A stretch of 64,000 nucleotides of DNA, from assembly GCF_900104955.1 (NCBI RefSeq), contig NZ_FNSI01000001.1, forward strand, positions 1,522,001-1,586,000, given 5' to 3'. The notes below the pieces were generated by a model, which did not search any database, was not told the DNA's origin, and saw nothing but the letters and a program-made list of their open reading frames with translations. The translations under genes and the position numbers were made by a program. This DNA is from Beijerinckia sp. 28-YEA-48 (GTDB taxonomy: Bacteria; Pseudomonadota; Alphaproteobacteria; Rhizobiales; Beijerinckiaceae). Shown here piece after piece: positions 53,353 through 62,740 of the stretch (position 1 is the stretch's first letter; every line of letters begins with the position of its first letter).

Positions 53353-54576
53353 ATGGACCGGGACAGGCTGCATCTCTATTTGCTCAACGCCGGCCATTTC
53401 CTCGATCACCTCACCACCCTCGTCTTCGCCACCATCGCCGCCGTGGCGCTGTCGCGCGAATGGAACATGGGCTACGCCGAGCTTGTCGCCTATGCGACGC
53501 CGGGCTTCGTCGCCTTCGCCGTCTTCTCCTGGCCCGCCGGTTGGCTGGCTGACCGCTGGAGCCGAGAAGGCATGATGGCGGTTTATTTCATCGGCCTCGG
53601 CCTCGCCTCCATCCTCACCGGCTTCGCCTCCACGCCGATCGCCATTTCGGCCAGCCTGTTCGTGCTCGGCATGTTCGCCGCCATCTATCATCCCGTTGGC
53701 TTGGCCCTTCTGGTGCAAGGCCGCCAGCGCACCGGCATGCTGATCGCGGTCAATGGCGTGTGGGGCAATCTCGGCGTCGCCAGCGCCGCCCTCTTCGCCG
53801 GCTGGTTCATCGATCACGGCGGCTGGCGCTTTGCCTTCTACGTGCCGGGACTGGTCTCGATCGCCCTTGGCATTGTCTACAGCATCGTCATGCGCAGGGA
53901 GATCGCGGCGCGCAATTTCTCGTCGAAACCCAAGGCTGCGGCGGCGACGGTGGCGACACCAGCGACGCCGGAAATGCGCGCCGTTCTGCTGCGCCTGTCG
54001 GCCGTCATCTTCTTCACCGCCGCCTTCTCGAGCCTGATTTTCCAGTCGACCACCTTCGCATTGCCGAAGATTTTCGACGAGCGGCTGCAGACGATCGTAG
54101 GCTCGGCCACCCAACTTGGCTGGCTGACATTCCTGGTCTTCGCCATCGCCTCGTCCGCGCAATTGCTGACCGGCCTGGCGCTTGATCGCTTTAGCACCCG
54201 CAGCGTCTATCTCACCTCGGCGGTGGCCCAGACCCTGTTCTTCGCGTTGATGCCGGGGCTGATGGGTTGGCCGGCTTTGATCGTTGGCCTCGGTTTCACC
54301 TTCGCCGCCTTCGGCAGCATTCCGATCAACGATTATCTGATCGGCCGCCTGGCCAAGAGCGAATTGCGGGCGCAGATCTATGGCGCGCGCTACGTGCTCA
54401 GCTTCTCAGTTATGTCGCTGTCGCTGCCGCTGATTGCCTGGGTGCATCTCAACTGGGGCTTCGACCGGTTGTTCCAGATCCTGGCGCTCTGCGCTGGCGC
54501 TATCCTGATCTCGGCCACCCTGCTGCCGCGGCAATTACCCCAGGACAACCAGAAACCGGCGATGGCCGGAGCCTGA
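53353..54576 (+). CDS. MFS transporter, fosmidomycin-resistance (Fsr)-like
   Basis: A 407-residue, 12-segment MFS protein. It starts with LLNAGHFLDHLTTLVFATIAA and continues with WPAGWLADRWSREGMMAVYF and FAAIYHPVGLALLV, a combination typical of the Fsr-type efflux group. GAGGGGG precedes the ATG. It is followed, one base after its stop, by the PEP-mutase-family gene on the same strand, so they are probably co-transcribed. It may import or export the C4/C3 acid that the enzyme handles; substrate not determinable. Confidence 0.84.
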   Translation: MDRDRLHLYLLNAGHFLDHLTTLVFATIAAVALSREWNMGYAELVAYATPGFVAFAVFSWPAGWLADRWSREGMMAVYFIGLGLASILTGFASTPIAISASLFVLGMFAAIYHPVGLALLVQGRQRTGMLIAVNGVWGNLGVASAALFAGWFIDHGGWRFAFYVPGLVSIALGIVYSIVMRREIAARNFSSKPKAAAATVATPATPEMRAVLLRLSAVIFFTAAFSSLIFQSTTFALPKIFDERLQTIVGSATQLGWLTFLVFAIASSAQLLTGLALDRFSTRSVYLTSAVAQTLFFALMPGLMGWPALIVGLGFTFAAFGSIPINDYLIGRLAKSELRAQIYGARYVLSFSVMSLSLPLIAWVHLNWGFDRLFQILALCAGAILISATLLPRQLPQDNQKPAMAGA

Positions 54577-54577
54577 C

Positions 54578-55438
54578 ATGACCGCAACAGTCCGCCGTCA
54601 GCGCCTGCGCGCCCTTCTGGCCAGCGACCGCTGCTATTTTCCTGCCTCGGTCTTCGACGCCTTGTCGGCCCGAACCGCCGAAGACATCGGCTTTGAATGC
54701 GGCATGTATGCCGGATCGGTCGCCTCGCTCGCCGTGCTCGGCGCGCCCGACATCATCCTACTCACCCTAAGCGAGTTCGCCGAACAGGCGCGCCGCTTCG
54801 GCCGTGCCAGCGCCCTGCCCGTGATCGCCGACGCCGACCACGGCTACGGCAATGCGCTGAATGTCATGCGCACGGTCGAGGAGCTGGAACACGCGGGCCT
54901 TGCCGCGTTGACGATCGAGGATACGGATCTGCCACGGCCCTTCGGCGAACCGGCGCCGCGTCCACTCTCCCTGGCCGAAGGCATCGGCAAGATGCGCGCC
55001 GCTGTTGCCGCACGCAGCGATAGCGCGCTCTGCGTGCTGGCCCGCACCGGCGCCCTTGGCATGACCGGCCTCGCGGATACGCTCGAGCGTTTGCGCGCCT
55101 ATCAAGATACCGGGGTTGACGGCGTATTCCTGACCGGCGTCACCACCATGCAGGAGGTCGATGCTTTCGCCAAAGTGGCGCGTCTGCCGATCTTGCTCGG
55201 AGGCCTGCAGGCGAAGCTGCAGGATCGCGAAGAACTGGCGGCGCGCGGTGTGCGAATCGCCCTGCAAGGCCATCACCCCTACATGGCCGCGCTCGCCGCC
55301 GCGCGGGCGACCATGCAGGCGCTGCGCGATGGCGCACCGTTACCGCAGACCATGTCGAAGGCTGATCTCGATCGCCTGAGTGGCGAGCCGCTCTGGCGGG
55401 CGCGCACCAGCGATTTCCTCGACCGCAAGGGCGACTGA
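54578..55438 (+). CDS. Isocitrate lyase/PEP mutase superfamily protein, oxaloacetate decarboxylase-like
   Basis: A 286-residue TIM-barrel enzyme. Metal-binding acidic residues are in VIADADHGYGNALNVMRTV (about residues 83-101) and TIEDTDLPRPFG. It lacks the KKCGH-type lyase motif of isocitrate lyases, and the region fits the Mg-dependent oxaloacetate decarboxylase subgroup. AGSVASLAVLGAPD at about 45-58 is also characteristic of that subgroup. It probably decarboxylates or cleaves a 2-oxo acid. A convergent hairpin lies 15 bases after the stop. Confidence 0.83.
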   Translation: MTATVRRQRLRALLASDRCYFPASVFDALSARTAEDIGFECGMYAGSVASLAVLGAPDIILLTLSEFAEQARRFGRASALPVIADADHGYGNALNVMRTVEELEHAGLAALTIEDTDLPRPFGEPAPRPLSLAEGIGKMRAAVAARSDSALCVLARTGALGMTGLADTLERLRAYQDTGVDGVFLTGVTTMQEVDAFAKVARLPILLGGLQAKLQDREELAARGVRIALQGHHPYMAALAAARATMQALRDGAPLPQTMSKADLDRLSGEPLWRARTSDFLDRKGD

Positions 55439-55453
55439 TCTTCGCATAAAGAA

Positions 55454-55481
55454 AGAGCCCATCCTGATACGGATGGGCTCT
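55454..55481. terminator. Bidirectional terminator-like hairpin
   Basis: A perfect 11-bp stem AGAGCCCATCC / GGATGGGCTCT with a 6-base loop, 15 bases after the PEP-mutase-family stop. Read on the minus strand it is followed by TTTCTTTAT, so it may also end transcripts coming from the flp gene. Confidence 0.75.
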
Positions 55482-55576
55482 CATGAACTGACAGCGCAGC
55501 TGCGATCTTAAAGCGTTTTGTAGTTCGATGGACGCATCAAACGCCACAAAGACGCATCGAAAGCAAAGATCAGGCG

Positions 55577-55602
55577 AATCGCGTTTCTATCAAAACGCGA
55601 TT
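55577..55602 (-). terminator. Hairpin after flp, dispersed-palindrome type
   Basis: AATCGCGTTT and AAACGCGATT form a 10-bp stem with a 6-base loop, right after the flp stop codon on the minus strand. The stem and the flanking CTAGAGC resemble the hairpin at 26368-26391, indicating a small dispersed repeat family. Confidence 0.65.
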
Positions 55603-55611
55603 GGCTCTAGA

Positions 55612-55779
55612 TCACGTGGCGTTCAGGTGGTTCGCGATCGCGTTGAACTGGCTGGCGACCTTCGAACCGGTAAAGGTCACCGCGGTGATGATGGCAACGG
55701 CGATCAGGCCGGCGATCAGACCGTATTCGATCGCGGTCGCACCAGATTCGTTGCGGATGAACTTCGAAAAGAGTTTCAC
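55612..55779 (-). CDS. Flp-family type IVb pilin
   Basis: A 55-residue pilin precursor. A short basic leader (KLFSKFIRNESG) is followed by the prepilin-peptidase site GATAIEYGLIA (cleavage expected after the Gly, with Glu at position 5 and the adjacent Tyr of the mature pilin) and one hydrophobic helix. GTG 55779 is the start, with AAGGAG 7 bases upstream. No tad assembly genes are in the window, so assembly proteins must be elsewhere. It stands alone between two hairpins and a gene-free stretch. Confidence 0.9.
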   Translation of the reverse strand: MKLFSKFIRNESGATAIEYGLIAGLIAVAIITAVTFTGSKVASQFNAIANHLNAT

Positions 55780-56155
55780 GTGGCAGCTCCTTGAATAACT
55801 TCGCCTGCGCTCCATCAGTGCCTGGCGTGAAGGGAATATGGGCGGTACCTCTAAAAGGGGTATTAATTGGGTATGTGCAAACCGCTGGTATCTCGCTGCT
55901 ACGACCGTATAAACACAGGCTTTTTCGCGCCGAACATGGACAATAAAGTGTTTATCGCAACGCCTTGCCTGCGCGGCTCGTTTTCCCATCCCGCTGCAAT
56001 TTCAAGGCAAATGCCGGAATATTCGTCGCGGTGAAACGGCGGTATCCCCTTGTCATTCAGTCCCGCAACCAAACATTAACGACATTTCAAATGCTTGATC
56101 AGAACCATGGGCATTTAACGATCAACGGTGGTCGCTCGCGGCACGAGCACACGAT
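55780..56155. other. Gene-free stretch upstream of flp
   Basis: About 376 bases with no convincing gene, RNA or repeat. It must carry the flp promoter on its left side; the right end abuts the stop of the aapP gene. It is AT-richer than its surroundings. Confidence 0.5.
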
Positions 56156-56938
56156 CTAACGCAGCACTTGAGCGAGAAAAGCTTTCGTGCGCTCCTGAAC
56201 CGGATGGGCGAAGAAGCGCTCTGGCACATTCGCTTCGACGATCTCACCCCGGTCCATGAACACGATGCGATCGGCGACTTCCCGGGCGAAATTCATCTCG
56301 TGGGTGACGCAGATCATCGTCATCCCGTCCCTCGCCAAGCCGATCATCGTATCTAAGACTTCTTTAACCATCTCGGGGTCCAGCGCCGAGGTGGGCTCAT
56401 CGAACAGCATGATCTTCGGTGACATACACAGCGCCCGGGCAATGGCGACGCGCTGCTGCTGGCCGCCCGACAATTGCAGCGGATATTTCATCGCCTGCTC
56501 GGGGATGCGCACCCGCGTCAGATAATGCATGGCGATCTCTTCGGCCTCGCCCTTGGGCATGTGCAGCGACCAGATCGGCGATAGCGTGCAGTTCTCCAGT
56601 ACGGTCAGGTGCGGAAACAGATTGAATTGCTGAAACACCATGCCGACATCGCGGCGCACCGCATCGATGCGTTTGACGTCGTCGGTGAGCTCGACGCCAT
56701 CGACCACGATCTGGCCGCGCTGATGCACTTCAAGCCGATTGATGCAGCGGATCAGGGTCGATTTACCCGAGCCGGAAGGACCGCAGATGACGATCTTCTC
56801 GCCGCTCCCGACATTCAAATTGATGTCTTTCAGCACATGGAACGTATCGTACCATTTGTGCACGTCCGACATCATGATGGCGTTGGCATTAGTGACCTGA
56901 CGAGGCCGAAAATTGGTCGCGGTGATTGTGGTGGCCAT
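56156..56938 (-). CDS. aapP: General L-amino-acid ABC transporter ATP-binding protein
   Basis: A 260-residue polar-amino-acid-type ABC ATPase. Walker [16 protein letters not shown] (about residues 53-67), signature [15 protein letters not shown] (about 159-173), Walker [15 protein letters not shown] and the H-loop [13 protein letters not shown]. The N-terminal extension of about 20 residues is typical for AapP. It is the last gene of the aapJQMP operon and energises import of a broad range of amino acids. Confidence 0.93.
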   Translation of the reverse strand: MATTITATNFRPRQVTNANAIMMSDVHKWYDTFHVLKDINLNVGSGEKIVICGPSGSGKSTLIRCINRLEVHQRGQIVVDGVELTDDVKRIDAVRRDVGMVFQQFNLFPHLTVLENCTLSPIWSLHMPKGEAEEIAMHYLTRVRIPEQAMKYPLQLSGGQQQRVAIARALCMSPKIMLFDEPTSALDPEMVKEVLDTMIGLARDGMTMICVTHEMNFAREVADRIVFMDRGEIVEANVPERFFAHPVQERTKAFLAQVLR

Positions 56939-56950
56939 GGCCTCGCCCCC

Positions 56951-58258
56951 TTAACGCTTGCGCCCAGCCGCGAGACGCCGTTCCATCATCAGGGAATAGC
57001 GCGACATGGCGAAGCAGAAAATGAAATAGAACGCGGCGGCGAAGATATAGCCGGTGGTGGAAATCGTCGGCCCAGCCCAGGCCGGATCCAGCCTTTGAAC
57101 GTCGACCGCGCGCAGGAAATCGAAAATGCCGACGACGGCCACGAGGGTCGTATCCTTGAACAAGGCGATGAAGGAATTGACGATGCCGGGAATGACCGCC
57201 GTCAACGCCTGCGGCAGGGAGACCAGCAACATCATGTTGCGCCAATTGAGACCGAGCGCTTGCGCGGCTTCATATTGGCCGCGCGGCACCGCCTCCAGGC
57301 CGCCCCGCACCACTTCCGCCATATAGACCGAGGCAAACAGGGCCACACCGATCAGCGGCCGCAGCAGCCGGTCGGGCGACCAGGCCTCGGGCACAAACAA
57401 CGGCAGCATCGTATTGGCCATGAACAGCACGGTGATCAGCGGCACGCCACGAACGATCTCAATCAGCATGATCGAGAGGAAGCGGATCACTGGCAGGCGC
57501 GAGCGGCGACCGAGCGCCAGCAGCACGCCACAGGGCAGCGAGAAAACGATGCCGACGGTCGCCACCAGCAGGCTGACGAAAATGCCGCCCCATAGATCGG
57601 TGCCCACCAGGCTCAGGTTGAGGATCGGCCACATGACGCCAACCAGCCACCATGCCCCGACGAGCAGAAGCGGTATGCCAAAGCGCCTCTGACGCATCAG
57701 GGTCAGGGCCAGACCGATGACCAGGAGCGCCACGATCGCGGTAATGGCGATCCAGATGCCAGTGGTTCCGGCGTCTGGCACCGGGAAGGGAAAGGGCGTG
57801 CGGCCGGTGAGAAGACCAAAGGCCAGCAACGGATAGACGATGAAAAACAGGATGGCCGCGAGCCCTTTGCCCCTGACATTCGGCCACAGCAGCCAGAGCG
57901 CCAGAGCGCCGCCCGCGCCCAGCACCAGATCGACCCGCCAAACCTGGTCGCGCGGATAGGCGCCATAGGTGAAGAACGACAGTTTGGCGCTGACATAGGC
58001 CCAGCAGGCCCCTGCTCCCGGCGCCCGACACGCGGCGCCGTCGGGCGCGCTCCAGACCGCATCGATGAATAGATAGCGGATCAGCTCCGGCAGATACCAA
58101 ACGAGGAAGGCGATGCTGCCGAGCGTCAGGAAGACCGAGAACGGCGATGCGAACAGATTGGCCCGCATCCAGCCCCAAAGACCGCGCATGGACGCGGGCG
58201 GCGGCAGATCAGGTGAAGGAACAAACGGCCGCGACTGGCCGACGGCGGGCTCAGCCAT
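56951..58258 (-). CDS. aapM: General L-amino-acid ABC transporter permease
   Basis: A 435-residue permease, much longer than ordinary His/Glu-type permeases because of an N-terminal part with extra membrane segments and a periplasmic loop (about residues 75-100, Cys-containing), as in AapM proteins. The EAA loop is EAAQALGLNWRNMMLLVSLPQA (split, about residues 330-351). It begins 3 bases before the aapQ stop region and forms a heterodimer with AapQ. Confidence 0.93.
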   Translation of the reverse strand: MAEPAVGQSRPFVPSPDLPPPASMRGLWGWMRANLFASPFSVFLTLGSIAFLVWYLPELIRYLFIDAVWSAPDGAACRAPGAGACWAYVSAKLSFFTYGAYPRDQVWRVDLVLGAGGALALWLLWPNVRGKGLAAILFFIVYPLLAFGLLTGRTPFPFPVPDAGTTGIWIAITAIVALLVIGLALTLMRQRRFGIPLLLVGAWWLVGVMWPILNLSLVGTDLWGGIFVSLLVATVGIVFSLPCGVLLALGRRSRLPVIRFLSIMLIEIVRGVPLITVLFMANTMLPLFVPEAWSPDRLLRPLIGVALFASVYMAEVVRGGLEAVPRGQYEAAQALGLNWRNMMLLVSLPQALTAVIPGIVNSFIALFKDTTLVAVVGIFDFLRAVDVQRLDPAWAGPTISTTGYIFAAAFYFIFCFAMSRYSLMMERRLAAGRKR

Positions 58259-58261
58259 GGC

Positions 58262-59446
58262 TCATCGCTCCTGCAGCGCGATGCGGCGCGCATAGAGGTT
58301 CATCGCCAGCGATGTGACCAAGGAGATCACCAGATAGACCGCCATGGTGATGATGACGACCTGAACCGCCGCGCCAGTCTGGTTCAACACCGTACCCATG
58401 AAAATCTGCACGAGATCCGGATAGCCGATGAAGACGCCGAGCGACGAATTCTTGATCAGGTTGAGATATTGATTGGTGAGCGGCGGCACGATGATGCGCA
58501 GCGCTTGCGGAATGACCACGAGGCGCAGCACCTCGCCGCGGGAAAGACCGATGGCTTCGCCCGCTTCGCTCTGGCCGCGTGGTACGGCGGTGACGCCGGC
58601 GCGAACGATTTCCGCGATGAAGGCGGCGGCATAAAGCGACAGGCCCAGCACCAAAGCGACGAATTCAGGATTGATGCGGGCGCCGGTGAAATTGAACCCG
58701 CGCAACTCCGGCAGCATAAAGGTGACCGGCACGCCTTGTAACGCGGCAGCGCCGCCAGCAAGCGCGATCAGCAAACCAACGAACACCGGCCACGTATGAT
58801 AGCGCGCCCCGGTCGCGGTCTGCCGACGCCGCGCCCAGATGGCAAAAGCGAAAGACAGAAGCAACGCCAGAAGGATCGCGCCGGCCACCCACGCAAAGCC
58901 CGGGCCGACCAGCGGCTCAGGCAACACAAGGCCGCGATTGTTGAGAAAGATGCTGCCGGGAAGCGCGATGGAGTCACGCGGCCCCGGCATCGCCTTCAAG
59001 ACCGCATTGTACCAGAACAGCAATTGCAGCAGCAGCGGCGTATTGCGGATGACTTCGACATAGACGGTTGCGAGACGCGCCACGATCCAATTGTTCGACA
59101 GCCTGGCGATGCCGATGACGAAGCCGATGATGGTGGCTAGGACGATGCTGATGACAGCCACGACAAGCGTGTTCAGCAGCCCGACGAGAAAGGCGCGTCC
59201 GTAAGTCGAGGAGGCTGAGGAGAACGGCACCAGGGCCTGGCTGACGTCAAAGCCAGCCGGCTGGTTCCAGAACGAGAAGTCCGTCGGAATGTTACGGGAC
59301 CGCATGTTGACGATCGCATTGTCGATCGCTTGCCATGCCAGCCAGACAATCACGGCCAGGGTCAGGATCTGCCAGAACACGCCGCGCCAGCGTGGATCGT
59401 TCCACGGCGCCGGCCTCGTCAGCGAGGCCTCATGCCTATCCGCCAT
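58262..59446 (-). CDS. aapQ: General L-amino-acid ABC transporter permease
   Basis: A 394-residue permease with the long AapQ-type architecture: an N-terminal helix, a periplasmic loop including NIPTDFSFWNQPAGFDV, and membrane segments interrupted by a large insert before the conserved C-terminal half. The EAA loop is EAGEAIGLSRGEVLRLVVIPQA (split). It lies between aapJ (22 bases away) and aapM (3 bases away), all in one transcript. Confidence 0.93.
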   Translation of the reverse strand: MADRHEASLTRPAPWNDPRWRGVFWQILTLAVIVWLAWQAIDNAIVNMRSRNIPTDFSFWNQPAGFDVSQALVPFSSASSTYGRAFLVGLLNTLVVAVISIVLATIIGFVIGIARLSNNWIVARLATVYVEVIRNTPLLLQLLFWYNAVLKAMPGPRDSIALPGSIFLNNRGLVLPEPLVGPGFAWVAGAILLALLLSFAFAIWARRRQTATGARYHTWPVFVGLLIALAGGAAALQGVPVTFMLPELRGFNFTGARINPEFVALVLGLSLYAAAFIAEIVRAGVTAVPRGQSEAGEAIGLSRGEVLRLVVIPQALRIIVPPLTNQYLNLIKNSSLGVFIGYPDLVQIFMGTVLNQTGAAVQVVIITMAVYLVISLVTSLAMNLYARRIALQER

Positions 59447-59451
59447 CAGGG

Positions 59452-59470
59452 ACGCGCCCCGTGCGCGTCA
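59452..59470 (-). other. Intercistronic stem-loop between aapJ and aapQ
   Basis: GACGCGC and GCGCGTC form a 7-bp stem with a 5-base loop spanning the aapJ stop codon. There is no T tract. Its position after the binding-protein gene resembles the hairpin in the TRAP operon. Confidence 0.5.
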
Positions 59471-60508
59471 GCGAACGGGAGGCGCGTATTGGATACCGCC
59501 CTTGTTCCACAGCTTGTTGTAACCGCGATCGATCTTCAGTCGCGAGCTTTCACCAAGATTCCGCGAGAAGATCTCGCCGTAATTGCCGACACTTCTGACG
59601 ATGCGTGCCGCCCAATCGCTGGTCAGGCCCAGCGCCTTGCCGAAATCGCCTTCCGTCCCGAGCAGACGTTTGACCTCCGGATTGTTGGATTTGGCGCGCT
59701 CGTCCACATTGGCCTTGGTGATCCCCAGTTCCTCGGCGTTGAGCGTCGCAAACAGGCTCCATTTCACCAGATTGAACCATTGGTCGTCGCCCTGGCGGAC
59801 GGCGGGGCCAAGCGGCTCCTTCGAAATGATCTGCGGCAGCACCATGTGCTCATCCGCATTGGCCATCTTGAGCCTTTCGGCATAGAGGCCGGAGACATCG
59901 GTGGTGAACGCGTCGCAGCGGCCGGAATCATAGGCCTTCACCGCTTCGTTCGACGTCGCAAAGGCGACGACTTCGTATTTCATATTGTTGGAGCGAAAGA
60001 AGTCGGCAAGATTGAGCTCCGTCGTCGTGCCTTGCTGCACGCAGATCGAAGCGCCCGACAATTCCAGCGCCGAATTGACGTTCAGCTTCTTGCGCACCAT
60101 GAAGCCCTGGCCGTCATAATAGTTGACGCCAACCCACAGCAGTCCCAGTTCCGCCTCGCGCGACAGCGTCCAGGTGCCGTTGCGCGCCAGCACGTCGACC
60201 TCGCCTGACTGCAGCGCCGTGAAGCGGTCTTTCGCAGTCAGAGGAACGAATTTTACTTTTTCGGAATCATTGAAAATGGCGGCGGCAATGCCGCGACAAA
60301 AATCGACGTCGAGCCCGGTCCAGGCGCCCTTGTCATCGGGCATGGAGAAGCCGACGACGCCCGGGCCGGTGCCGCAGGACAGGAAGCCACGTGCCTTAAC
60401 TTGTTCGAGCGTCTTCGAGCCCGGCGCTTGGGCGCTGGCAGCGCCGATCTGGGCGGCGAGCGCGACACCGGCGGCGGCCGCGATCAGGATGGCACGGACA
60501 GGCGACAT
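59468..60508 (-). CDS. aapJ: General L-amino-acid ABC transporter binding protein
   Basis: A 346-residue periplasmic binding protein with a signal peptide (cleavage near ASAQA). Family segments are RGFLSCGTGPGVVGFSMPDDKG, split at about residues 45-66, GLDVDFCRGIAAAIF and RNGTWTLSREAELGL. AGGAG lies 7 bases before the ATG. It is the first gene of aapJQMP and is divergent from metC. The transporter family takes up many L-amino acids and can also mediate efflux. Confidence 0.93.
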   Translation of the reverse strand: MSPVRAILIAAAAGVALAAQIGAASAQAPGSKTLEQVKARGFLSCGTGPGVVGFSMPDDKGAWTGLDVDFCRGIAAAIFNDSEKVKFVPLTAKDRFTALQSGEVDVLARNGTWTLSREAELGLLWVGVNYYDGQGFMVRKKLNVNSALELSGASICVQQGTTTELNLADFFRSNNMKYEVVAFATSNEAVKAYDSGRCDAFTTDVSGLYAERLKMANADEHMVLPQIISKEPLGPAVRQGDDQWFNLVKWSLFATLNAEELGITKANVDERAKSNNPEVKRLLGTEGDFGKALGLTSDWAARIVRSVGNYGEIFSRNLGESSRLKIDRGYNKLWNKGGIQYAPPVR

Positions 60509-60726
60509 GGGACGGCTCCTCACCGGCAAATGGTTCACGTGTTCTGACGGATCCACGACCCTCCGGCCGCAGTGCAACATGCGGATATCTCATCCGGTTT
60601 TAGCGAGACGGGTCAAGCCTATTCTGGATATGTCACCTGTTCGCTTGACCTTTCCGGGTACGAAACGGCAAATGCAGTGGAAAACCATAGCAATTTCGCT
60701 TCGGCAGAACTGGCAGAACGTTTGGC

Positions 60727-61911
60727 ATGAGCAAAATCACAAAAGAAACAAAAGCCCGTCTGAAGCCCCGTACCAAACTCGTCTATGCCGGGCGCCAGCC
60801 CGAGGAACAGTTCGGTTTCGTCAACACACCAATCTATCGCGGCTCAACCGTGCTGTCGCCGACGGTCGAGCATTTGTACGACGCGAAAAAACGCTTCAGT
60901 TACGGCACCAAGGGCAATCCGACGACGGAAGCGCTCGAAACCGCCTGGAGCGAACTCGCCGGCGCGCACGGCACCGTGCTGGCGCCAAGCGGCCTTGCCG
61001 CCATCGCGCTGGCTTTCTCAGCCGTGACCAAATCCGGCGACCATATCCTCGTCACCGATTCCGCTTATCGGCCGACACGAAACTTCTGCGAGCGCTATCT
61101 GCGTCGCATGGGCGTCGAGACCACCTATTTCGACCCTTACGTCGGCTCTGGCATCGCCGATCTGATCCGTCCCAACACCACTGCCATTCTCACCGAAGCA
61201 CCGGGTTCGCAAAGCTTCGAGATGCAGGACATCCCGGCGATCTCGGCGGTAGCGAAGAAGCGCGGCATCTGCGTCATCATGGATAATACCTGGGCAACGC
61301 CCCTGTTCTTTCCGCCGCACGAGCGTGGTGTCGATCTCGCCATCGAGGCCGGCACCAAATATCTCGCCGGCCATTCCGATCTGTTGCTTGGTCTCGTCTC
61401 CTCCAACGCGGAATATTGGCCACGCCTGCGCGAAACCTTCGATCTCTTCGCCAACTGCGCCGGGCCGGAAGATGCCTTCCTGGCGCTGCGCGGTATGCGC
61501 ACAATGGAGCTGCGCTTGAAGGAAGCCGAGCGCCAGGGCCTTGCCATGGCCCATTGGCTGGCGGCGCGGCCCGAGGTGAAGGAGGTGCTGCATCCAGCCC
61601 TGCCCGGTCATCGCGGTCACGACATCTGGAAGCGCGACTTCCTCGGTTCGAGCGGCCTGTTCTCGGTGATCCTGCATCCCGCCTCCGACGCGGCTGTCGC
61701 GGCCATGCTCGACGGGCTCGAACTGTTCGGCATGGGTTACAGCTGGGGCGGCTTCGAAAGCCTGGTCATTCCCTTCGACTGTTCGGCCTATCGCTCGGCC
61801 ACGCCGTGGAACCCGGGCGGACCGGCGCTGCGCTTCCAGATCGGGCTCGAGGACGTCTCCGACCTGCAAGCCGATCTTGACGCCGGCTTCAGCCGGCTGC
61901 GGAAGGCGTAG
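60727..61911 (+). CDS. metC: Cystathionine beta-lyase (PLP-dependent)
   Basis: A 394-residue fold-type I PLP enzyme that cleaves cystathionine to homocysteine, ammonia and pyruvate. The Schiff-base Lys is in EAGTKYLAGHSDLLLG (about residue 212), the cofactor-binding Asp is in VIMDNTWATP (about 187), and GTKGNPTTEALE near residue 60 is the family substrate segment. It is divergent from aapJ, an arrangement found in rhizobia. Its last 23 bases overlap the convergent PAP2 gene. Confidence 0.93.
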   Translation: MSKITKETKARLKPRTKLVYAGRQPEEQFGFVNTPIYRGSTVLSPTVEHLYDAKKRFSYGTKGNPTTEALETAWSELAGAHGTVLAPSGLAAIALAFSAVTKSGDHILVTDSAYRPTRNFCERYLRRMGVETTYFDPYVGSGIADLIRPNTTAILTEAPGSQSFEMQDIPAISAVAKKRGICVIMDNTWATPLFFPPHERGVDLAIEAGTKYLAGHSDLLLGLVSSNAEYWPRLRETFDLFANCAGPEDAFLALRGMRTMELRLKEAERQGLAMAHWLAARPEVKEVLHPALPGHRGHDIWKRDFLGSSGLFSVILHPASDAAVAAMLDGLELFGMGYSWGGFESLVIPFDCSAYRSATPWNPGGPALRFQIGLEDVSDLQADLDAGFSRLRKA

Positions 61912-62710
61912 TCGTCGCCTGCCGGCGGCGCGGCAGCAGACGTGGGACGATCCGGCCCCCGTCTGCTTCAAAGACGATGCGACGGCGCGCGAACAGCCGC
62001 CGCAGGATGACGGCCGAGAGAATGCCGATCAACGCGCCGCCCATCGTGTCCGACAGGTAGTGCGATCCCAGCACGAGCCGCGAGATCGCTACCAGAACGG
62101 CAACGATGAGCAGCGGCGTGCGCAGCCGGGGCGCGAGGAAGCCGATCGCGACCGCCATGGCGAAGGCGGTGATGGTATGGCCGGAGGGGAAACTGGCGAA
62201 CTTCGCGTTGAAGACGAAGGGATGAAAACCGAACGGGCCGTAGGTATCGATCAGGAACGGACGTGGCCGGCCGATCGGCTGTTTGATGATCACCGACGCC
62301 AGGCCAGAGACCGCGCATACCGCGAACAAGTAGAAGGCTCGGGCCGCGACCAGGCCGGCGCGGGCGCGGTCCAGCCCCCGTCGGCGCACGTAAACCACGA
62401 GTGCGGCCAGGCAGCCTAGAACGGTTGCGGCGAAAACATAGCCAGATGTGCCGATCCGGGTGACTTTCTCAAAGATCACTCGAAAGATTGGCGGTAAAGT
62501 ATCGGCATATCTAGAAATTTCGACATCGAGGAGAAGCGCCACGGCGACCATGGCGACGATCCAAGCCGCGACCAGTCCATAAGCGACGGTCGGAACCGGG
62601 GCGAGATCGGTGCGTGGCCCTTTCCAGCGGCTGACGAAGGCGCGCGCCGGCAGCATCAGGTTCTGTCCGGATTTCGGCTGCGGGGCGAGGTCGAGGGGCG
62701 TTGCCGTCAT
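61889..62710 (-). CDS. PAP2-family membrane phosphatase
   Basis: A 273-residue membrane protein of the PAP2 (type 2 phosphatidic-acid phosphatase) family with about six membrane helices. The phosphatase motifs are KQPIGRPRPF (KX6RP, about residue 147), FPSGHT (PSGH, about 173) and SRLVLGSHYLSDTMGG (SRX5HX3D, about 210). It would dephosphorylate a lipid phosphate such as undecaprenyl pyrophosphate or phosphatidylglycerol phosphate. It overlaps the 3' end of metC by 23 bases, tail to tail. Confidence 0.9.
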   Translation of the reverse strand: MTATPLDLAPQPKSGQNLMLPARAFVSRWKGPRTDLAPVPTVAYGLVAAWIVAMVAVALLLDVEISRYADTLPPIFRVIFEKVTRIGTSGYVFAATVLGCLAALVVYVRRRGLDRARAGLVAARAFYLFAVCAVSGLASVIIKQPIGRPRPFLIDTYGPFGFHPFVFNAKFASFPSGHTITAFAMAVAIGFLAPRLRTPLLIVAVLVAISRLVLGSHYLSDTMGGALIGILSAVILRRLFARRRIVFEADGGRIVPRLLPRRRQATTTPSAAG

Positions 62711-62740
62711 CTGTCCTATGTTTCGATTCTACTTTTGGCT

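Noticed and set aside
60581..60726. A riboswitch upstream of metC
   Set aside because: SAM-II riboswitches occur before met genes in this class, but I could not see the conserved pseudoknot elements in this gap.
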